A DNA stretch of 64,000 nucleotides from Bacteroidota bacterium. GTDB lineage: Bacteria > Bacteroidota > Bacteroidia > AKYH767-A > OLB10. The stretch lies in assembly GCA_016714535.1 (NCBI GenBank), contig JADKDR010000002.1, positions 310,001 through 374,000 of the forward strand, read 5' to 3'. Below the pieces are notes generated by a model. It was not told the DNA's origin. It searched no databases and saw only the letters and a program-made list of their open reading frames with translations. Shown one piece after another: positions 54,495-63,810 of the stretch. The translations under genes and the position numbers were made by a program. Each line of letters begins with the position of its first letter. Position 1 is the stretch's first letter.

Positions 54495-55744
54495 TATACC
54501 AAAATGCCTGCAATAGTAGCAGATAAATAAGAGGCAAGCGTACCACAAAGCAATGCTTTAAGGCCAAGTCTGGCAAGATCGCCTCTGCGCGAAGGTGCCA
54601 ACTCACCAATTCCACCTATTTGCATACCCACACTGCTGAAATTTGCAAATCCACATATTGCCACGCTTGCAATAAGCAACCCTTTTTCAGTTACCGGCTT
54701 AAGTCCCTGATGGGTCATATTATCAAAAGCAACAAACTCATTGATGGTTAGCTTTTGCCCCATCAACGTTGCTACGGTAGTTACATCTTGCATAGGCACA
54801 CCCATGCTCCAGGCAATAGGAGTAAATAATTTTCCGAATATCCAATCGAGCGAAAGTTTAAATTCGAGGCCCATAAAATTTCCACTTTTTAGCAATATAA
54901 AATTAATAAGCGCAATCAACCCAATAAAGCCAATCAACATAGCAATTACGTTTACAGATATTTTCATTCCATCACTGGCCCCGTGCGAAATGGCATCAAT
55001 CATATTTCGGTAAGGTGATTTTACATCCAGCTTAATTTTGCCCATGGTCTCACTTTCTTCGGTTTCAGGCATTACAATTTTCGAGATTACCAGTGCTCCC
55101 GGTGCAGCCATTAAGCTGGCAGCAAGTAAGTACTCCGCTTTGGCACCAAAACTTACATATACTACAAGTATGCCTCCTGCAATGCATGCAAGGCTGCCGC
55201 TCATACTAGCCAGCAACTCGCTTTGTGTCATGGTGGCAAGGTATGGACGTATCATAACCTGCGCTTCAACTTGTCCTACAAAGGCGCTTGCAACGTTGCT
55301 AAGTGCTTCGGCACCTGATACGCGCATAATAAAATTCATAGCACGTGCTATAACAGCAATTATTTTTTGCATTACTCCAAAGTGATACAGTATTGCTACC
55401 AATACACATACGAGAATAATTGTTGACAATACACTAAACCCGAAAATGAAAGTACCCTCGCTGCGATAGGGTACACTGCCGCCTTTAAAATTGTCTGTCA
55501 TGAGACCGCCATAAACAAAAGAGGCGCCCTCTTTTGCAAAACGCTCTATGTAAGTTATAAGATGACCAAGCCATTGAAAAAAGTTTTTTACCGGTTCTAC
55601 TTTTAAAATGAGAACCGCAATAACCAGCTGCAGACCCAGCCCGCTAAATACCAATCGCTTGTTAATTTTGCTACGGTTGTTCGAAAATAAAAAGGCAATG
55701 CCTAAAATTACGACCACTCCGATTAATCCTGTAAGTCTATCCAT
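54494..55744 (-). CDS. Concentrative nucleoside transporter (CNT/NupC family)
   Basis: The 416-residue inner-membrane protein imports nucleosides with Na+ or H+. The three CNT parts are present: N-terminal TMs with 'GLIGVVVILGIAFLFS', the core 'SNVASAFVGQVEAQVMIRPYL' and 'MSGSLACIAGGILVVY', and the C-terminal NupC_C region with 'ICGFANFSSVGMQIGGIG' and 'SRRGDLARLGLKALLCGTLAS'. These match the substrate-binding helical hairpins of vcCNT. Monocistronic; convergent with the lipoprotein gene. Confidence 0.93.
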   Translation of the reverse strand: MDRLTGLIGVVVILGIAFLFSNNRSKINKRLVFSGLGLQLVIAVLILKVEPVKNFFQWLGHLITYIERFAKEGASFVYGGLMTDNFKGGSVPYRSEGTFIFGFSVLSTIILVCVLVAILYHFGVMQKIIAVIARAMNFIMRVSGAEALSNVASAFVGQVEAQVMIRPYLATMTQSELLASMSGSLACIAGGILVVYVSFGAKAEYLLAASLMAAPGALVISKIVMPETEESETMGKIKLDVKSPYRNMIDAISHGASDGMKISVNVIAMLIGFIGLIALINFILLKSGNFMGLEFKLSLDWIFGKLFTPIAWSMGVPMQDVTTVATLMGQKLTINEFVAFDNMTHQGLKPVTEKGLLIASVAICGFANFSSVGMQIGGIGELAPSRRGDLARLGLKALLCGTLASYLSATIAGILV

Positions 55745-55994
55745 TACAATAATGATTTAGGAATTTATTATGCCGTCAAACATAAAATAAATATTGGTAT
55801 GATATAAAAAAAGGTTTGCATTTTGCAAAGTTTAAAAAAATGGCATCGGAGTATATATGGATACCGTTACAAAGAAGGCAACTTCAGTTTGTATGATTTT
55901 CAAATCGGAATGCTCAAATATTATTAAATAAAAAAAGTATGTGCTATCGTAATTTCTTATTTAATTCGCATTAACAATTGTAAAAAGAAATACT

Positions 55995-57545
55995 ATGCCG
56001 ATACGAGTAGTTAAAGATGATGATAACGATAATGTAAAAGATAATTTTCCCGGAGGAGGTGACAGGCCACAACCGGGAGGGGGTGGAGGAGGCGGACCTA
56101 TGAATTTCCTCCCTATGATCTTAATGTTTTTATTTAAAAATCCAAAACTGCTTATCATAGCACTGTTGGGTTTGGGAGCATGGTGGTACTTTGGTGGGGG
56201 CAATCTTGGCAATTTGAGTCAGCAAGCGTTAAGCACAGGGTGTAGCATGAATAAGGAAATTTATGCTCAAACCGAAGTATATGAGCCTTTAGCAGATAAT
56301 AGCAAGAATCCTCTTCCCGAAAAGACTTCATTACTTGCCTTTGCGCCTGCAAGAGGCAATCAGGGATCGCAGGGCAGTTGTGTTGCTTGGAGCAGTGCTT
56401 ATGCAGGTCGCAGCATTTTGTACAACCGACAAACCAACAACAATGGCAACGAAGCCTTTAGCCCATCTTATTTGTACAATCAAATAAAATTACCCAATTG
56501 TCAGGGTTCGTATATCAAACGCGCCATGGATGCCATGATGCAAACTGGTAGTTTGCCCATGTCACAGTTTCCTTATTCCGAAGAGTCGTGCAGTCGTATG
56601 CCTAATCAAACCGAAGTAAATCAGGGCGCACGTTTCAACATTAAAGGGTATCAGCGCTTATCGCGAAAAGATGATGATTTGCGCGTAGATATGTTGGCAG
56701 TAAAACAATATTTAAGTCAAGGTTCGCCAATAATAATAGGCATGCTGGTTGGAGGGAGTTTTATGCAGCCCATGCTAGGTCAGGAACGTTGGGTGCCCCT
56801 GGCCAGCGATTATGAGCAACAAGGATTTGGAGGTCATGCCATGTGTGTAATTGGATATGACGATTATAAGTATGGCAACGAAGGCGGATTTCAAATTATG
56901 AATAGTTGGGGGCCAGAGTGGGGTAACAACGGAGTGGGGTGGGTGCGCTATAAAGATTTCGATTATTTTGTGCAGGAAGCCTATGCCATGTACCCTATGG
57001 GTGGGGGTCCGCAATTTGATCAGAATAAATTGCAGGCTACCATTGGTCTTGTTGCAAATGGTAAAAACGCCATTCCCCTTATTCAAAAAAGTGATAATAC
57101 GTATATAACACAAGGGCCGGTAGATAAAATGACAAAATTTAAAATTGAAATTACTAACCCGGTAGAATGCCATACCTATGTTTTTGGTCAGGAAACTGAT
57201 GGCAGCAGCTATGTCATTTTTCCATACACACCCAAGCACTCACCATATTGTGGAATAACCGGTACGCGCCTGTTTCCAAAGGATTATAGTTTGCAGACTG
57301 ATCAAGTGGGTAACAAAGACATTTTTGCCATAGTTGTAACTAAAAAGCCCATTGATTATAAGGCGCTTAATGGAGCCATTAATGCCAGCAAACTACCCAC
57401 TTATGGAGCTAAGGTAAATGAGGCTATTGCTACTCAAAAGGCAGATGCAATGCAGCATTCGGCCAATGGTGGGCAAATCTCTATGGCCGGTAATCTGAAT
57501 GGAAAAAATGCTGTGGCTGCTATTGTAGAAATGGATAAAAAATAA
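55995..57545 (+). CDS. Membrane-anchored C1 (papain-like) cysteine peptidase
   Basis: The 516-residue protein opens with a Gly/Pro-rich cytoplasmic tail (about 15-35, 'GGDRPQPGGGGGGG') and a single hydrophobic segment (about 36-66), so the protease faces the periplasm. The catalytic Cys is in 'NQGSQGSCVAWSSAYAG' (about 135), the His in 'GFGGHAMCVIGYDDY', and the Asn in 'IMNSWGPEWGNNG'. A C-terminal beta domain (about 345-480) resembles DUF4384. The 250-bp spacer upstream shows no exact promoter box. Substrate unknown; the fold family normally cleaves peptide bonds. Confidence 0.88.
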   Translation: MPIRVVKDDDNDNVKDNFPGGGDRPQPGGGGGGGPMNFLPMILMFLFKNPKLLIIALLGLGAWWYFGGGNLGNLSQQALSTGCSMNKEIYAQTEVYEPLADNSKNPLPEKTSLLAFAPARGNQGSQGSCVAWSSAYAGRSILYNRQTNNNGNEAFSPSYLYNQIKLPNCQGSYIKRAMDAMMQTGSLPMSQFPYSEESCSRMPNQTEVNQGARFNIKGYQRLSRKDDDLRVDMLAVKQYLSQGSPIIIGMLVGGSFMQPMLGQERWVPLASDYEQQGFGGHAMCVIGYDDYKYGNEGGFQIMNSWGPEWGNNGVGWVRYKDFDYFVQEAYAMYPMGGGPQFDQNKLQATIGLVANGKNAIPLIQKSDNTYITQGPVDKMTKFKIEITNPVECHTYVFGQETDGSSYVIFPYTPKHSPYCGITGTRLFPKDYSLQTDQVGNKDIFAIVVTKKPIDYKALNGAINASKLPTYGAKVNEAIATQKADAMQHSANGGQISMAGNLNGKNAVAAIVEMDKK

Positions 57546-57561
57546 TCAGGACTAAAGCCTA

Positions 57562-57592
57562 TTTGGCTGAATAAATATAATTATTACTTTTG
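57562..57592 (+). promoter_or_regulatory. Promoter of the DUF177-rpmF operon
   Basis: TTTG (57562-57565), a 19-nt spacer and TACTTTTG (57585-57592) match the Bacteroidota consensus exactly at both boxes. The ATG is about 35 nt downstream. Confidence 0.82.
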
Positions 57593-57626
57593 CACTCCGT
57601 TTTTTTAAAAAGAAAAATCGAAGGTG

Positions 57627-58142
57627 ATGGATAAGTTGAAGCATTACGAAATAGATTTTGGAGGGAAGGCGTTTGGTAAGCACCGTTTTACTTATGAATT
57701 AAACGAAGAGTTCTTTGCGATATTTGAAGGGAGCATTGTTCAAAATGCATCATTTACTGCACAGGTGGAAATGAACAAGCAAAAACACATGATACAGTTT
57801 GATATTTCATTATCAGGCTCGACTCAGGTAATTTGCGATAGATGTAACGACCCTTTCGAAATGGACTTGAACAGTGAGCACCTGCTATTGTTAAAAATGG
57901 GAGATCACGTTGAGGAAGAAGATGTAGATGTGTATGTAATACCACAAACACAAACTACCTGGAATATTGCCCAACAACTGTATGAGTATGTGTGCACAGC
58001 TATGCCCATGCGCATTGTACATCCTGAGGGCAAGTGCAATCCGGAGTTTATGAAAACACTGGAGCACATAAATGATCACGATGAGACTGAGCAACAAGAA
58101 GACCCGCGCTGGAAAAAACTAAAAAATATAAATTTGAATTAA
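57627..58142 (+). CDS. DUF177 (YceD-like) protein
   Basis: I use ATG 57627; a GTG directly before it is the alternative. The 171-residue protein has the family core 'VICDRCNDPFEMDL' (Cys-x2-Cys) and a second Cys in 'CTAMPMRIVHPEGKCNPE'. YceD/DUF177 proteins are required for normal 23S rRNA levels in E. coli and plants and are almost always encoded next to rpmF, as here (22-bp gap). An acidic tail (HDETEQQED) precedes 'DPRWKKLKNI'. Confidence 0.92.
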   Translation: MDKLKHYEIDFGGKAFGKHRFTYELNEEFFAIFEGSIVQNASFTAQVEMNKQKHMIQFDISLSGSTQVICDRCNDPFEMDLNSEHLLLLKMGDHVEEEDVDVYVIPQTQTTWNIAQQLYEYVCTAMPMRIVHPEGKCNPEFMKTLEHINDHDETEQQEDPRWKKLKNINLN

Positions 58143-58164
58143 TAGAAATTAAAACTGAGATAAA

Positions 58165-58350
58165 ATGCCAAATCCAAAACACAAACACAGCAAGTCGCGC
58201 AGAGATAAGCGCAGAACGCACTATAAGGCGGAAGCTCCTACTTTATCAGTATGCCCAACGACAGGCGAAACTCATTTACGCCATCGTGCACATTGGTTAG
58301 ACGGTAAACTTTACTACAAAGGAAGAGTAGTAATGGAAAACGCAGTGTAA
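58165..58350 (+). CDS. rpmF: 50S ribosomal protein L32 (bL32)
   Basis: The 61-residue protein matches bL32: 'MPNPKHKHSKSRRDKRRTHYK' spread over the start, then 'CPTTGETHLRHR' and 'GKLYYKGRVV'. Only one Cys remains, so the four-Cys zinc finger of some bL32 proteins is absent. It is cotranscribed with the DUF177 gene and followed by a strong terminator. Confidence 0.97.
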   Translation: MPNPKHKHSKSRRDKRRTHYKAEAPTLSVCPTTGETHLRHRAHWLDGKLYYKGRVVMENAV

Positions 58351-58368
58351 CAAGAAAAAGAAACTTAA

Positions 58369-58392
58369 GGGTGCCAATGGCACCCTTTTTTT
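58369..58392 (+). terminator. Rho-independent terminator of the DUF177-rpmF operon
   Basis: A perfect 7-bp GC-rich stem (GGGTGCC / GGCACCC) with an AAT loop is followed by seven T, 18 nt after the rpmF stop. Confidence 0.92.
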
Positions 58393-58697
58393 ATGGAAAA
58401 AATTCTGGCTTTTATTTCGCCATATCAGAAGTGTACTATAAAATTTAAAAAGCACAATAGTGACCTTGCCTGCAACAGCCAGGTTGTGTCTGCCTATTAC
58501 TTTCTATGGTTGTTTAATGGCTTGCAGTCTCTTTTTATTTTTTGGTGCGGTTGCTTTATGTGTTGCAAAAAATAAAATGTGCTTGCAATGCCCTGCTGTT
58601 CATTCTTTTGTCGGCTATTTTTGAAATCGCTTTATAGCGTTTATATTTTTATTCTGAACATATTTCTAACTGAATAGTGTTCTGTGATAGTATCATC
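58393..58697. other. Intergenic stretch without a recognised gene
   Basis: Spacer between the rpmF terminator and the convergent ATP-cone nuclease operon. A short 60-codon frame rich in Phe, Trp and Cys is present but has no family similarity or start context, so it is not called. Confidence 0.55.
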
Positions 58698-59531
58698 TTA
58701 TTTTCTGCAAAGCTGAGCAACTTCGTCCATCACTGATTTTAATCTTGATTCTTTCACCCCTGCTTTGAGAAGTAAATCATAATTGTCGTAAAGGTCTCTT
58801 AGAAGGACATATTCTTTTGCAAGCAACCATTGTTTTTCATGACGTGTAAGGGAAGTGAGGCAAGTTAATGGATATAGCCCCGAATTGTCAATCATATCTT
58901 TTAACGCTTTGTTGTGTGGGTAATCCCAACTAAGTAAATTCAATCCTTTGCAAAGACCGTAATCAAGAGCATCTCTGGTAAACTTTGCATTGGTAGTAAT
59001 ACAACCAAAGAATTTATGCTCCTTGTTTTTGAGTAACTCGTTAGCTATAACATCTTCAAATCTTGATTGAATATAAAGCGGGGTTTTTATATCCACAGCC
59101 ATACCAGGTTGATTCCTGTATTTACATTCCATAAACATTATGATATTTTCCTTTTCTGCAATTACGTCAATTTCGTGTTTTACACATTTACCCTCCAAAA
59201 TTTTTCCTACTTGAACCGCATATCCCTGATGTTTAAAAAGCTCCCCAATAAATTTTTCAAAGGCAAAGCCGGAAGGCCCCAACTCCATCATTCCTCTTTT
59301 TAAATGGTAACGTGCGGCATGAGGCTTCGATTGATGGCGAAGTAAGCGGAGTGCTTCACTGTAAATTTTTTTGGTGCTGATTCCCTGATATAGTTTGGGT
59401 AAAAGTTCATTAATAATTGAATTGATTTCTTGTGGAGTGGCTTTCGCTCTTCCCAAAGAATTTCTTAGTTTTTTTAATGAAAACGGTTCGGCTACACCGG
59501 AAGCTTTTGTTACTACTAGTTTGTTTTTCAT
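58698..59531 (-). CDS. ATP-cone domain fused to a Mrr-like PD-(D/E)XK nuclease
   Basis: The 277-residue protein starts with an ATP-cone (about 4-90): 'VTKASGVAEPFSLKKLRNSL' and 'YHLKRGMMELGPSGFAFEKF', the nucleotide-sensing module of ribonucleotide reductases and NrdR. A restriction-endonuclease-like fold follows (about 92-205): 'GYAVQVGKILEGKCVKHEIDVIAEKENIIMFMECKYRN' holds the E...D...ExK catalytic residues (Glu, Asp, 'ECK'). A helical C-terminus closes it. It suggests a nuclease gated by (d)ATP. Its start overlaps the P-type ATPase stop by 4 bp, so it is the last gene of the right-hand operon. Role unknown. Confidence 0.85.
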   Translation of the reverse strand: MKNKLVVTKASGVAEPFSLKKLRNSLGRAKATPQEINSIINELLPKLYQGISTKKIYSEALRLLRHQSKPHAARYHLKRGMMELGPSGFAFEKFIGELFKHQGYAVQVGKILEGKCVKHEIDVIAEKENIIMFMECKYRNQPGMAVDIKTPLYIQSRFEDVIANELLKNKEHKFFGCITTNAKFTRDALDYGLCKGLNLLSWDYPHNKALKDMIDNSGLYPLTCLTSLTRHEKQWLLAKEYVLLRDLYDNYDLLLKAGVKESRLKSVMDEVAQLCRK

Positions 59532-62101
59532 TTTTTAGTCCTTTTAATCCACTTCTCAATTTCAACTGCCCAAAACACTATGCTTGATACAAGAATAGTT
59601 ATTCCTAATTCATCAATAGTAAGCGGTTGGGTTCTAAAAACATCATTGAAGAATGGCGTGTAAATCATCATCATTTGGAGAGCAACAGTAAGTAATAATG
59701 CACCCAGTAATGGTTTGTTTGAAAACACACCTATTTTAAAAATTGATTCTCCTTCTGATCGTATTGCCATAACATGCCCCATCTGACTGAAACAAAGAAC
59801 AGTGAAAGCTATTGTTTGCCAGTGAGCATTTTCAGTTTGTATAGCCCATGCCTGCATTACAAGTGTTACTACACCCATTAAAAAACCCACCCATAAAATG
59901 TGTGTTACCATACCTCCTGCAAAAATATTTTGTTTCGGATTTCTTGGCGGGCGTTTCATGATATTTGCTTCCGATGGTTCAGATGCAAGAGCTAATCCCG
60001 GCAATCCATCGGTTACTAAATTTATCCAAAGTATGTGAACGGCTAAAAGGGGGACAGGCAATCCGAAAAATGGAGCAAGAAAAATTACCCATATCTCTCC
60101 GCTGTTACTCGTCATGGTGTATTTAATGAATTTAAGAATATTGTCGAAAATTCTGCGACCATGTTTTACGGCAACAACAATGGTAGCGAAATTATCATCC
60201 AGCAAAATCATGTGCGAAGCTTCTTTAGTAACTTCGGTTCCGTTTATTCCCATAGCTATACCGATGTCGGCATTCTTTAAAGCAGGCGCATCATTCACGC
60301 CATCACCTGTCATCGCTACAAATTGATGTTTACTTTGTAAGGCAGTGATGATTTTTAATTTTTGTTCGGGATTTACCCGAGCATAAACTTTAACATGTTC
60401 AACAATTTTTTCAAAATTATCTTCGCTTAGTTTGGCAAGTTCGGTTCCGCTCATTACAATATCTTCCTGCGAAGAAACTATTCCCAATTGTTTTGCAATG
60501 GCTTTAGCGGTTAGTTTATGATCGCCCGTAATCATAACTGGAATTATACCTGCTTGCTTACATTCTGCTACTGCTTGTTTTGCTTCCACTCTTGGGGGGT
60601 CAATCATTCCCGCAAAACCAATAAGCGTTAATGAGGATTCTATATCATCGGCATTTATTTTTTCGGGCAATTTGGCAAGTAGCTTAATCGCATATCCCAA
60701 CACACGATAACCCTTTTCTGCCATCGTGTTTACTTTGTTTTCAAATTCAGGAATAGATGATTTCTGTTCGTCATTCAATTTTCCGAACAAAACATCAACT
60801 GCTCCTTTTGTAATTGCAACTATTCCGGTTTCTGTTTTGTGCAGTGTAGTCATGCATTTCCTTGTGGAGTCAAATGGAAGTTCTGCAACTCTCGGAAATT
60901 TTATTTCTAAAACAGTTCTTTCTAAATTATTATCGAACGCATATTGCACTAAGGCAACTTCTGTTGAATCGCCCAACCATTTTCCGTCTTTATCTTTTGA
61001 AACATCATTATTTAATGCCATTGCATTTAATAAAGTATTGCCATTTGAAAATGCAGTACTGATTTTGTTGTTTGCCGTTTCAAAAACATCCTGCACTGTC
61101 ATTTTATTTACAGTTAATGTTCCGGTTTTATCGGAGCATATATACGTCACAGAGCCGAGGGTTTCAACAGCCGGAAGTTTGCGGATAAGCGCATTGATAT
61201 TTACCAATCGCTTTGCTCCAAATGCAAGGGCAATGGTTACCAATGCAGGCAATGCTTCGGGTATGGCTGCTACAGCAAGCGAAATGGAAGTAAGCAACAT
61301 GGTTAAAATATTTTCGCCACGCAACCAACCTATTATAAATATTACTGTACATATAATAAGTATAACAACCGATAAGCGTTTCCCAAAAGCAGCTAATCTT
61401 TTTTGTAACGGGGTTGATGTTTCATCGGTTTGAATTAGCTTTGCAATACGCCCTAGTTCGGTATTCATACTTGTTGCCGCTACATAAGCAAGTGCACGAC
61501 CATTAGTAATGAATGTGCCTTTGAAACCCATGTTTTTTCTATCGCCAAGCGGATAATCTGCATCAGGAAGTTCATCAGAATTCTTTTCAACATTATGCGA
61601 TTCACCTGTGAGTGCAGATTCATCAACTTTTACTTGATGTGTTTCAAAGAAGCGGACATCAGCAGGAATAATATTTCCGGCTTCTAGCAATACTACATCT
61701 CCCGGTACCAAATCTGAGGCGGGAATATCAATAACTTTTCCCTCGCGCAAAATTCGGGCGGTAGTGGCTGCCATTTGCTTCAATGCTTCCATTGCTTTTT
61801 CGGCCCGATACTCTTGTATAAATCCTACAACAGCATTTATAATTATGATGACAAGAATAATTACGGTATCTGTTATATCTCCTAAAATACCGGATATAAC
61901 GGCTGCTGCTATAAGCACGAGAATCATAAAATCCGTTAACTGATGCAGCAGCATTTGCAAAACGTTTTTCTTTTTTTTATCAGTGATCTGATTTTTTCCG
62001 TATTCATTCAGGCGTTGCGAAGCAGCAATATGATTAATACCTGACGGGCTTGTGTTTAACAACTTAGCTATTTCGGAAAGAGGAAGTAAATGCCAGTTCA
62101 T
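59528..62101 (-). CDS. Cation-transporting P2A-type ATPase (Ca2+-ATPase-like)
   Basis: The 857-residue pump has an N-terminal cation-ATPase domain ('PSGINHIAASQRLNEYGKNQI'), the actuator 'DESALTGES', and the phosphorylation site Asp about 324 in 'ICSDKTGTLT'. The hinge 'MTGDGVNDAPALKNADIGIAM' and ten TM helices follow. The M4 motif is 'PEALP' and M6 carries 'WINLVTDGLPGLAL', as in SERCA/PMR1-like Ca2+ (or Mn2+) exporters of bacteria. It should pump divalent cations out of the cytoplasm. It starts 2 bp after the half-antiporter stop and overlaps the nuclease gene downstream. Confidence 0.92.
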   Translation of the reverse strand: MNWHLLPLSEIAKLLNTSPSGINHIAASQRLNEYGKNQITDKKKKNVLQMLLHQLTDFMILVLIAAAVISGILGDITDTVIILVIIIINAVVGFIQEYRAEKAMEALKQMAATTARILREGKVIDIPASDLVPGDVVLLEAGNIIPADVRFFETHQVKVDESALTGESHNVEKNSDELPDADYPLGDRKNMGFKGTFITNGRALAYVAATSMNTELGRIAKLIQTDETSTPLQKRLAAFGKRLSVVILIICTVIFIIGWLRGENILTMLLTSISLAVAAIPEALPALVTIALAFGAKRLVNINALIRKLPAVETLGSVTYICSDKTGTLTVNKMTVQDVFETANNKISTAFSNGNTLLNAMALNNDVSKDKDGKWLGDSTEVALVQYAFDNNLERTVLEIKFPRVAELPFDSTRKCMTTLHKTETGIVAITKGAVDVLFGKLNDEQKSSIPEFENKVNTMAEKGYRVLGYAIKLLAKLPEKINADDIESSLTLIGFAGMIDPPRVEAKQAVAECKQAGIIPVMITGDHKLTAKAIAKQLGIVSSQEDIVMSGTELAKLSEDNFEKIVEHVKVYARVNPEQKLKIITALQSKHQFVAMTGDGVNDAPALKNADIGIAMGINGTEVTKEASHMILLDDNFATIVVAVKHGRRIFDNILKFIKYTMTSNSGEIWVIFLAPFFGLPVPLLAVHILWINLVTDGLPGLALASEPSEANIMKRPPRNPKQNIFAGGMVTHILWVGFLMGVVTLVMQAWAIQTENAHWQTIAFTVLCFSQMGHVMAIRSEGESIFKIGVFSNKPLLGALLLTVALQMMMIYTPFFNDVFRTQPLTIDELGITILVSSIVFWAVEIEKWIKRTKK

Positions 62102-62103
62102 TT

Positions 62104-62589
62104 TTATCTTTTAATAAATAAATAAGTCATAAGTGCCATGTATAGAATGACAATTACAAAAGTATTAAGGCTTAAAAGCCGTACTTGTTTCTTCTTCGGT
62201 TTAAAAAGAAGTCCTAAACAAACTACAGCTGTCATTATTATAATAATAAAAACTGATAATAAATGAGTGGGTGAAATGTTTCTGTACAAAGAACCTTCTT
62301 TGTAAAAAACATCATCGATACCTAAAATGAAAATATTAAACACATTGCTTCCAAGTAAATTTTCTGCTGCCACATCCAACGCCCCCATTCTTAGAGCTGC
62401 TAACGAGACTACTAACTCGGGCAATGAAGTAACCGATGCCATAAGAATAAGGTCCACCCGTGCTTTTCCCATTCCGGTTAGCTCAGCAATCTGTTCTCTG
62501 TAATAAGAAAGTTTTGTACCGCTAAAAATAATTACCGCAGCACAAGCAGCAAAGCCCGATATATTTAAGTATAAATTTTCAATATTCAT
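62104..62589 (-). CDS. Half-size Ca2+/cation antiporter (single CaCA alpha-repeat)
   Basis: From ATG 62589 the product has about 161 residues. It contains one alpha-repeat of the Ca2+:cation antiporter superfamily: 'LILMASVTSLPELVVSLAA' followed by 'GALDVAAENLLGSNVFNIFIL', which correspond to the acidic ion-binding helix and the GSNxxN segment. Four or five TM helices are likely. Full antiporters carry two inverted repeats in about 300-350 residues, so this would have to work as a dimer or with a partner. The start overlaps the PLD gene's end by 11 bp and the ATPase gene starts 2 bp after its stop, so the three are coupled. Confidence 0.8.
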   Translation of the reverse strand: MNIENLYLNISGFAACAAVIIFSGTKLSYYREQIAELTGMGKARVDLILMASVTSLPELVVSLAALRMGALDVAAENLLGSNVFNIFILGIDDVFYKEGSLYRNISPTHLLSVFIIIIMTAVVCLGLLFKPKKKQVRLLSLNTFVIVILYMALMTYLFIKR

Positions 62590-63810
62590 TTGCGTTTGTT
62601 TTTTTATTTTTTTCTGCAACTGAAAATTGGTGCCATTCCCAAAATCGGTTGTATGGAATGTAAGTAACAATTATTAATGCCATACGGACTAAACGATATG
62701 CAATCCAGTTTTTAAATCTGGTAACTATGTCGTTCCTTATCTTATGTGTTTGGTTTGTGATTTTATCGCATTGTTCAATAGTCGAAGTTAAATAGCTGCA
62801 AACATTTTTCGAAAATTCCGAGGAATCAATTTCTACATTCATTTCAATGCTTCCATAAGAGCTTAAATAATTCAAATTAAAAGAGCCAATGGTTGCCCAT
62901 TTAGCATCAACAACCATTAATTTTCCATGCAAAACAGACTTCTTCCATTCAAATAATTCAATATCCTGCTTTAGCAGTATTGAATAAAGATATTGTGTAG
63001 CTCGCATTACAAGTGGCAAATCAGAAACTCCCGACAGAATTATTTTAACTTTTACACCTCTTCTTGCTGCACTTTTTAATGCGCTTGATAACCTTATGCC
63101 AGGCAAAAAATAGCTCCCGACAATAATTATTTCACTATCTGCTTTTCTTATTGCATTTATATAGGCATTGCAAATTTCATTTCTTTGTTTTACCCAATCA
63201 TTACGAAGAATTTTAACCCATGTTTCATGGTCATTGTAAGAATGAGATGGTATTGTTTTTACATGATTACGCTGTTTCTTTAAATAAATATTCCTGCATA
63301 ATTGCTGAACAGATTCAACAGTTGAGGCACTCTCCAGTTGCACTGCGTAATCAAGCCAGGGTTGTTCGGTGGATGAGCCACGATATTTATTGGAGATATT
63401 GATACCGCCAATAAGCGCCACTTGACCATCGACAACAACTACTTTGTGATGTAAGCGTCTGCCGAGGTAAAAATTATTTCTCGAAAAAAAAGGTGAGAAA
63501 AATCGAATTTGGATTCCATGTTCTCTTAAATTTTCTAAAAGCTATCGGGCAATTTTGCAGAACCATACCCATCAACTAAAATATACACTTTTACTTGCCG
63601 ATTAGCTGCATTTATTAATTCATCAGCAATATCTAATCCGATGGAATCATTTTCAAAAATGTAGACTTGTATATGGATTTCATGTTTAGCTTTTGTAATA
63701 ATATTTCGTAAACACAAAAAATAATCTTCACCACTATGAACAAGTTTTAAATTGGCAATAGATTGCCAAGTAGTAGTTTGATTTATATTATTTATTGGCT
63801 CCGATTGCAT
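62579..63810 (-). pseudogene. Phospholipase D/cardiolipin synthase-like protein, split by a one-base frameshift
   Basis: The N-terminal part (from ATG 63810, MQSEPINNINQ) contains 'HEIHIQVYIFENDSIG' and stops after 'GYGSAKLPDSF'. The continuation in the next frame has the first HKD motif 'LHHKVVVVDG', then 'GSYFLPGIRLSSALKSAARRG' and the second HKD motif 'VLHGKLMVVDAKWATIGSFN'. One base is missing in a run of four A on the plus strand (63537-63540); restoring it gives about 410 residues. Without an N-terminal TM it resembles ClsB-type enzymes, which join phosphatidyl groups or cut phospholipids. It overlaps the CBS-protein gene by 23 bp. Confidence 0.87.

Noticed and set aside
55961..56212. 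Minus-strand frame with a polyproline run
   Set aside because: It is the antisense of the glycine-rich tail of the C1 peptidase gene.
58393..58575. 60-codon plus-strand frame after rpmF
   Set aside because: It starts inside the T run of the terminator and has random-looking Phe/Trp/Cys-rich composition.
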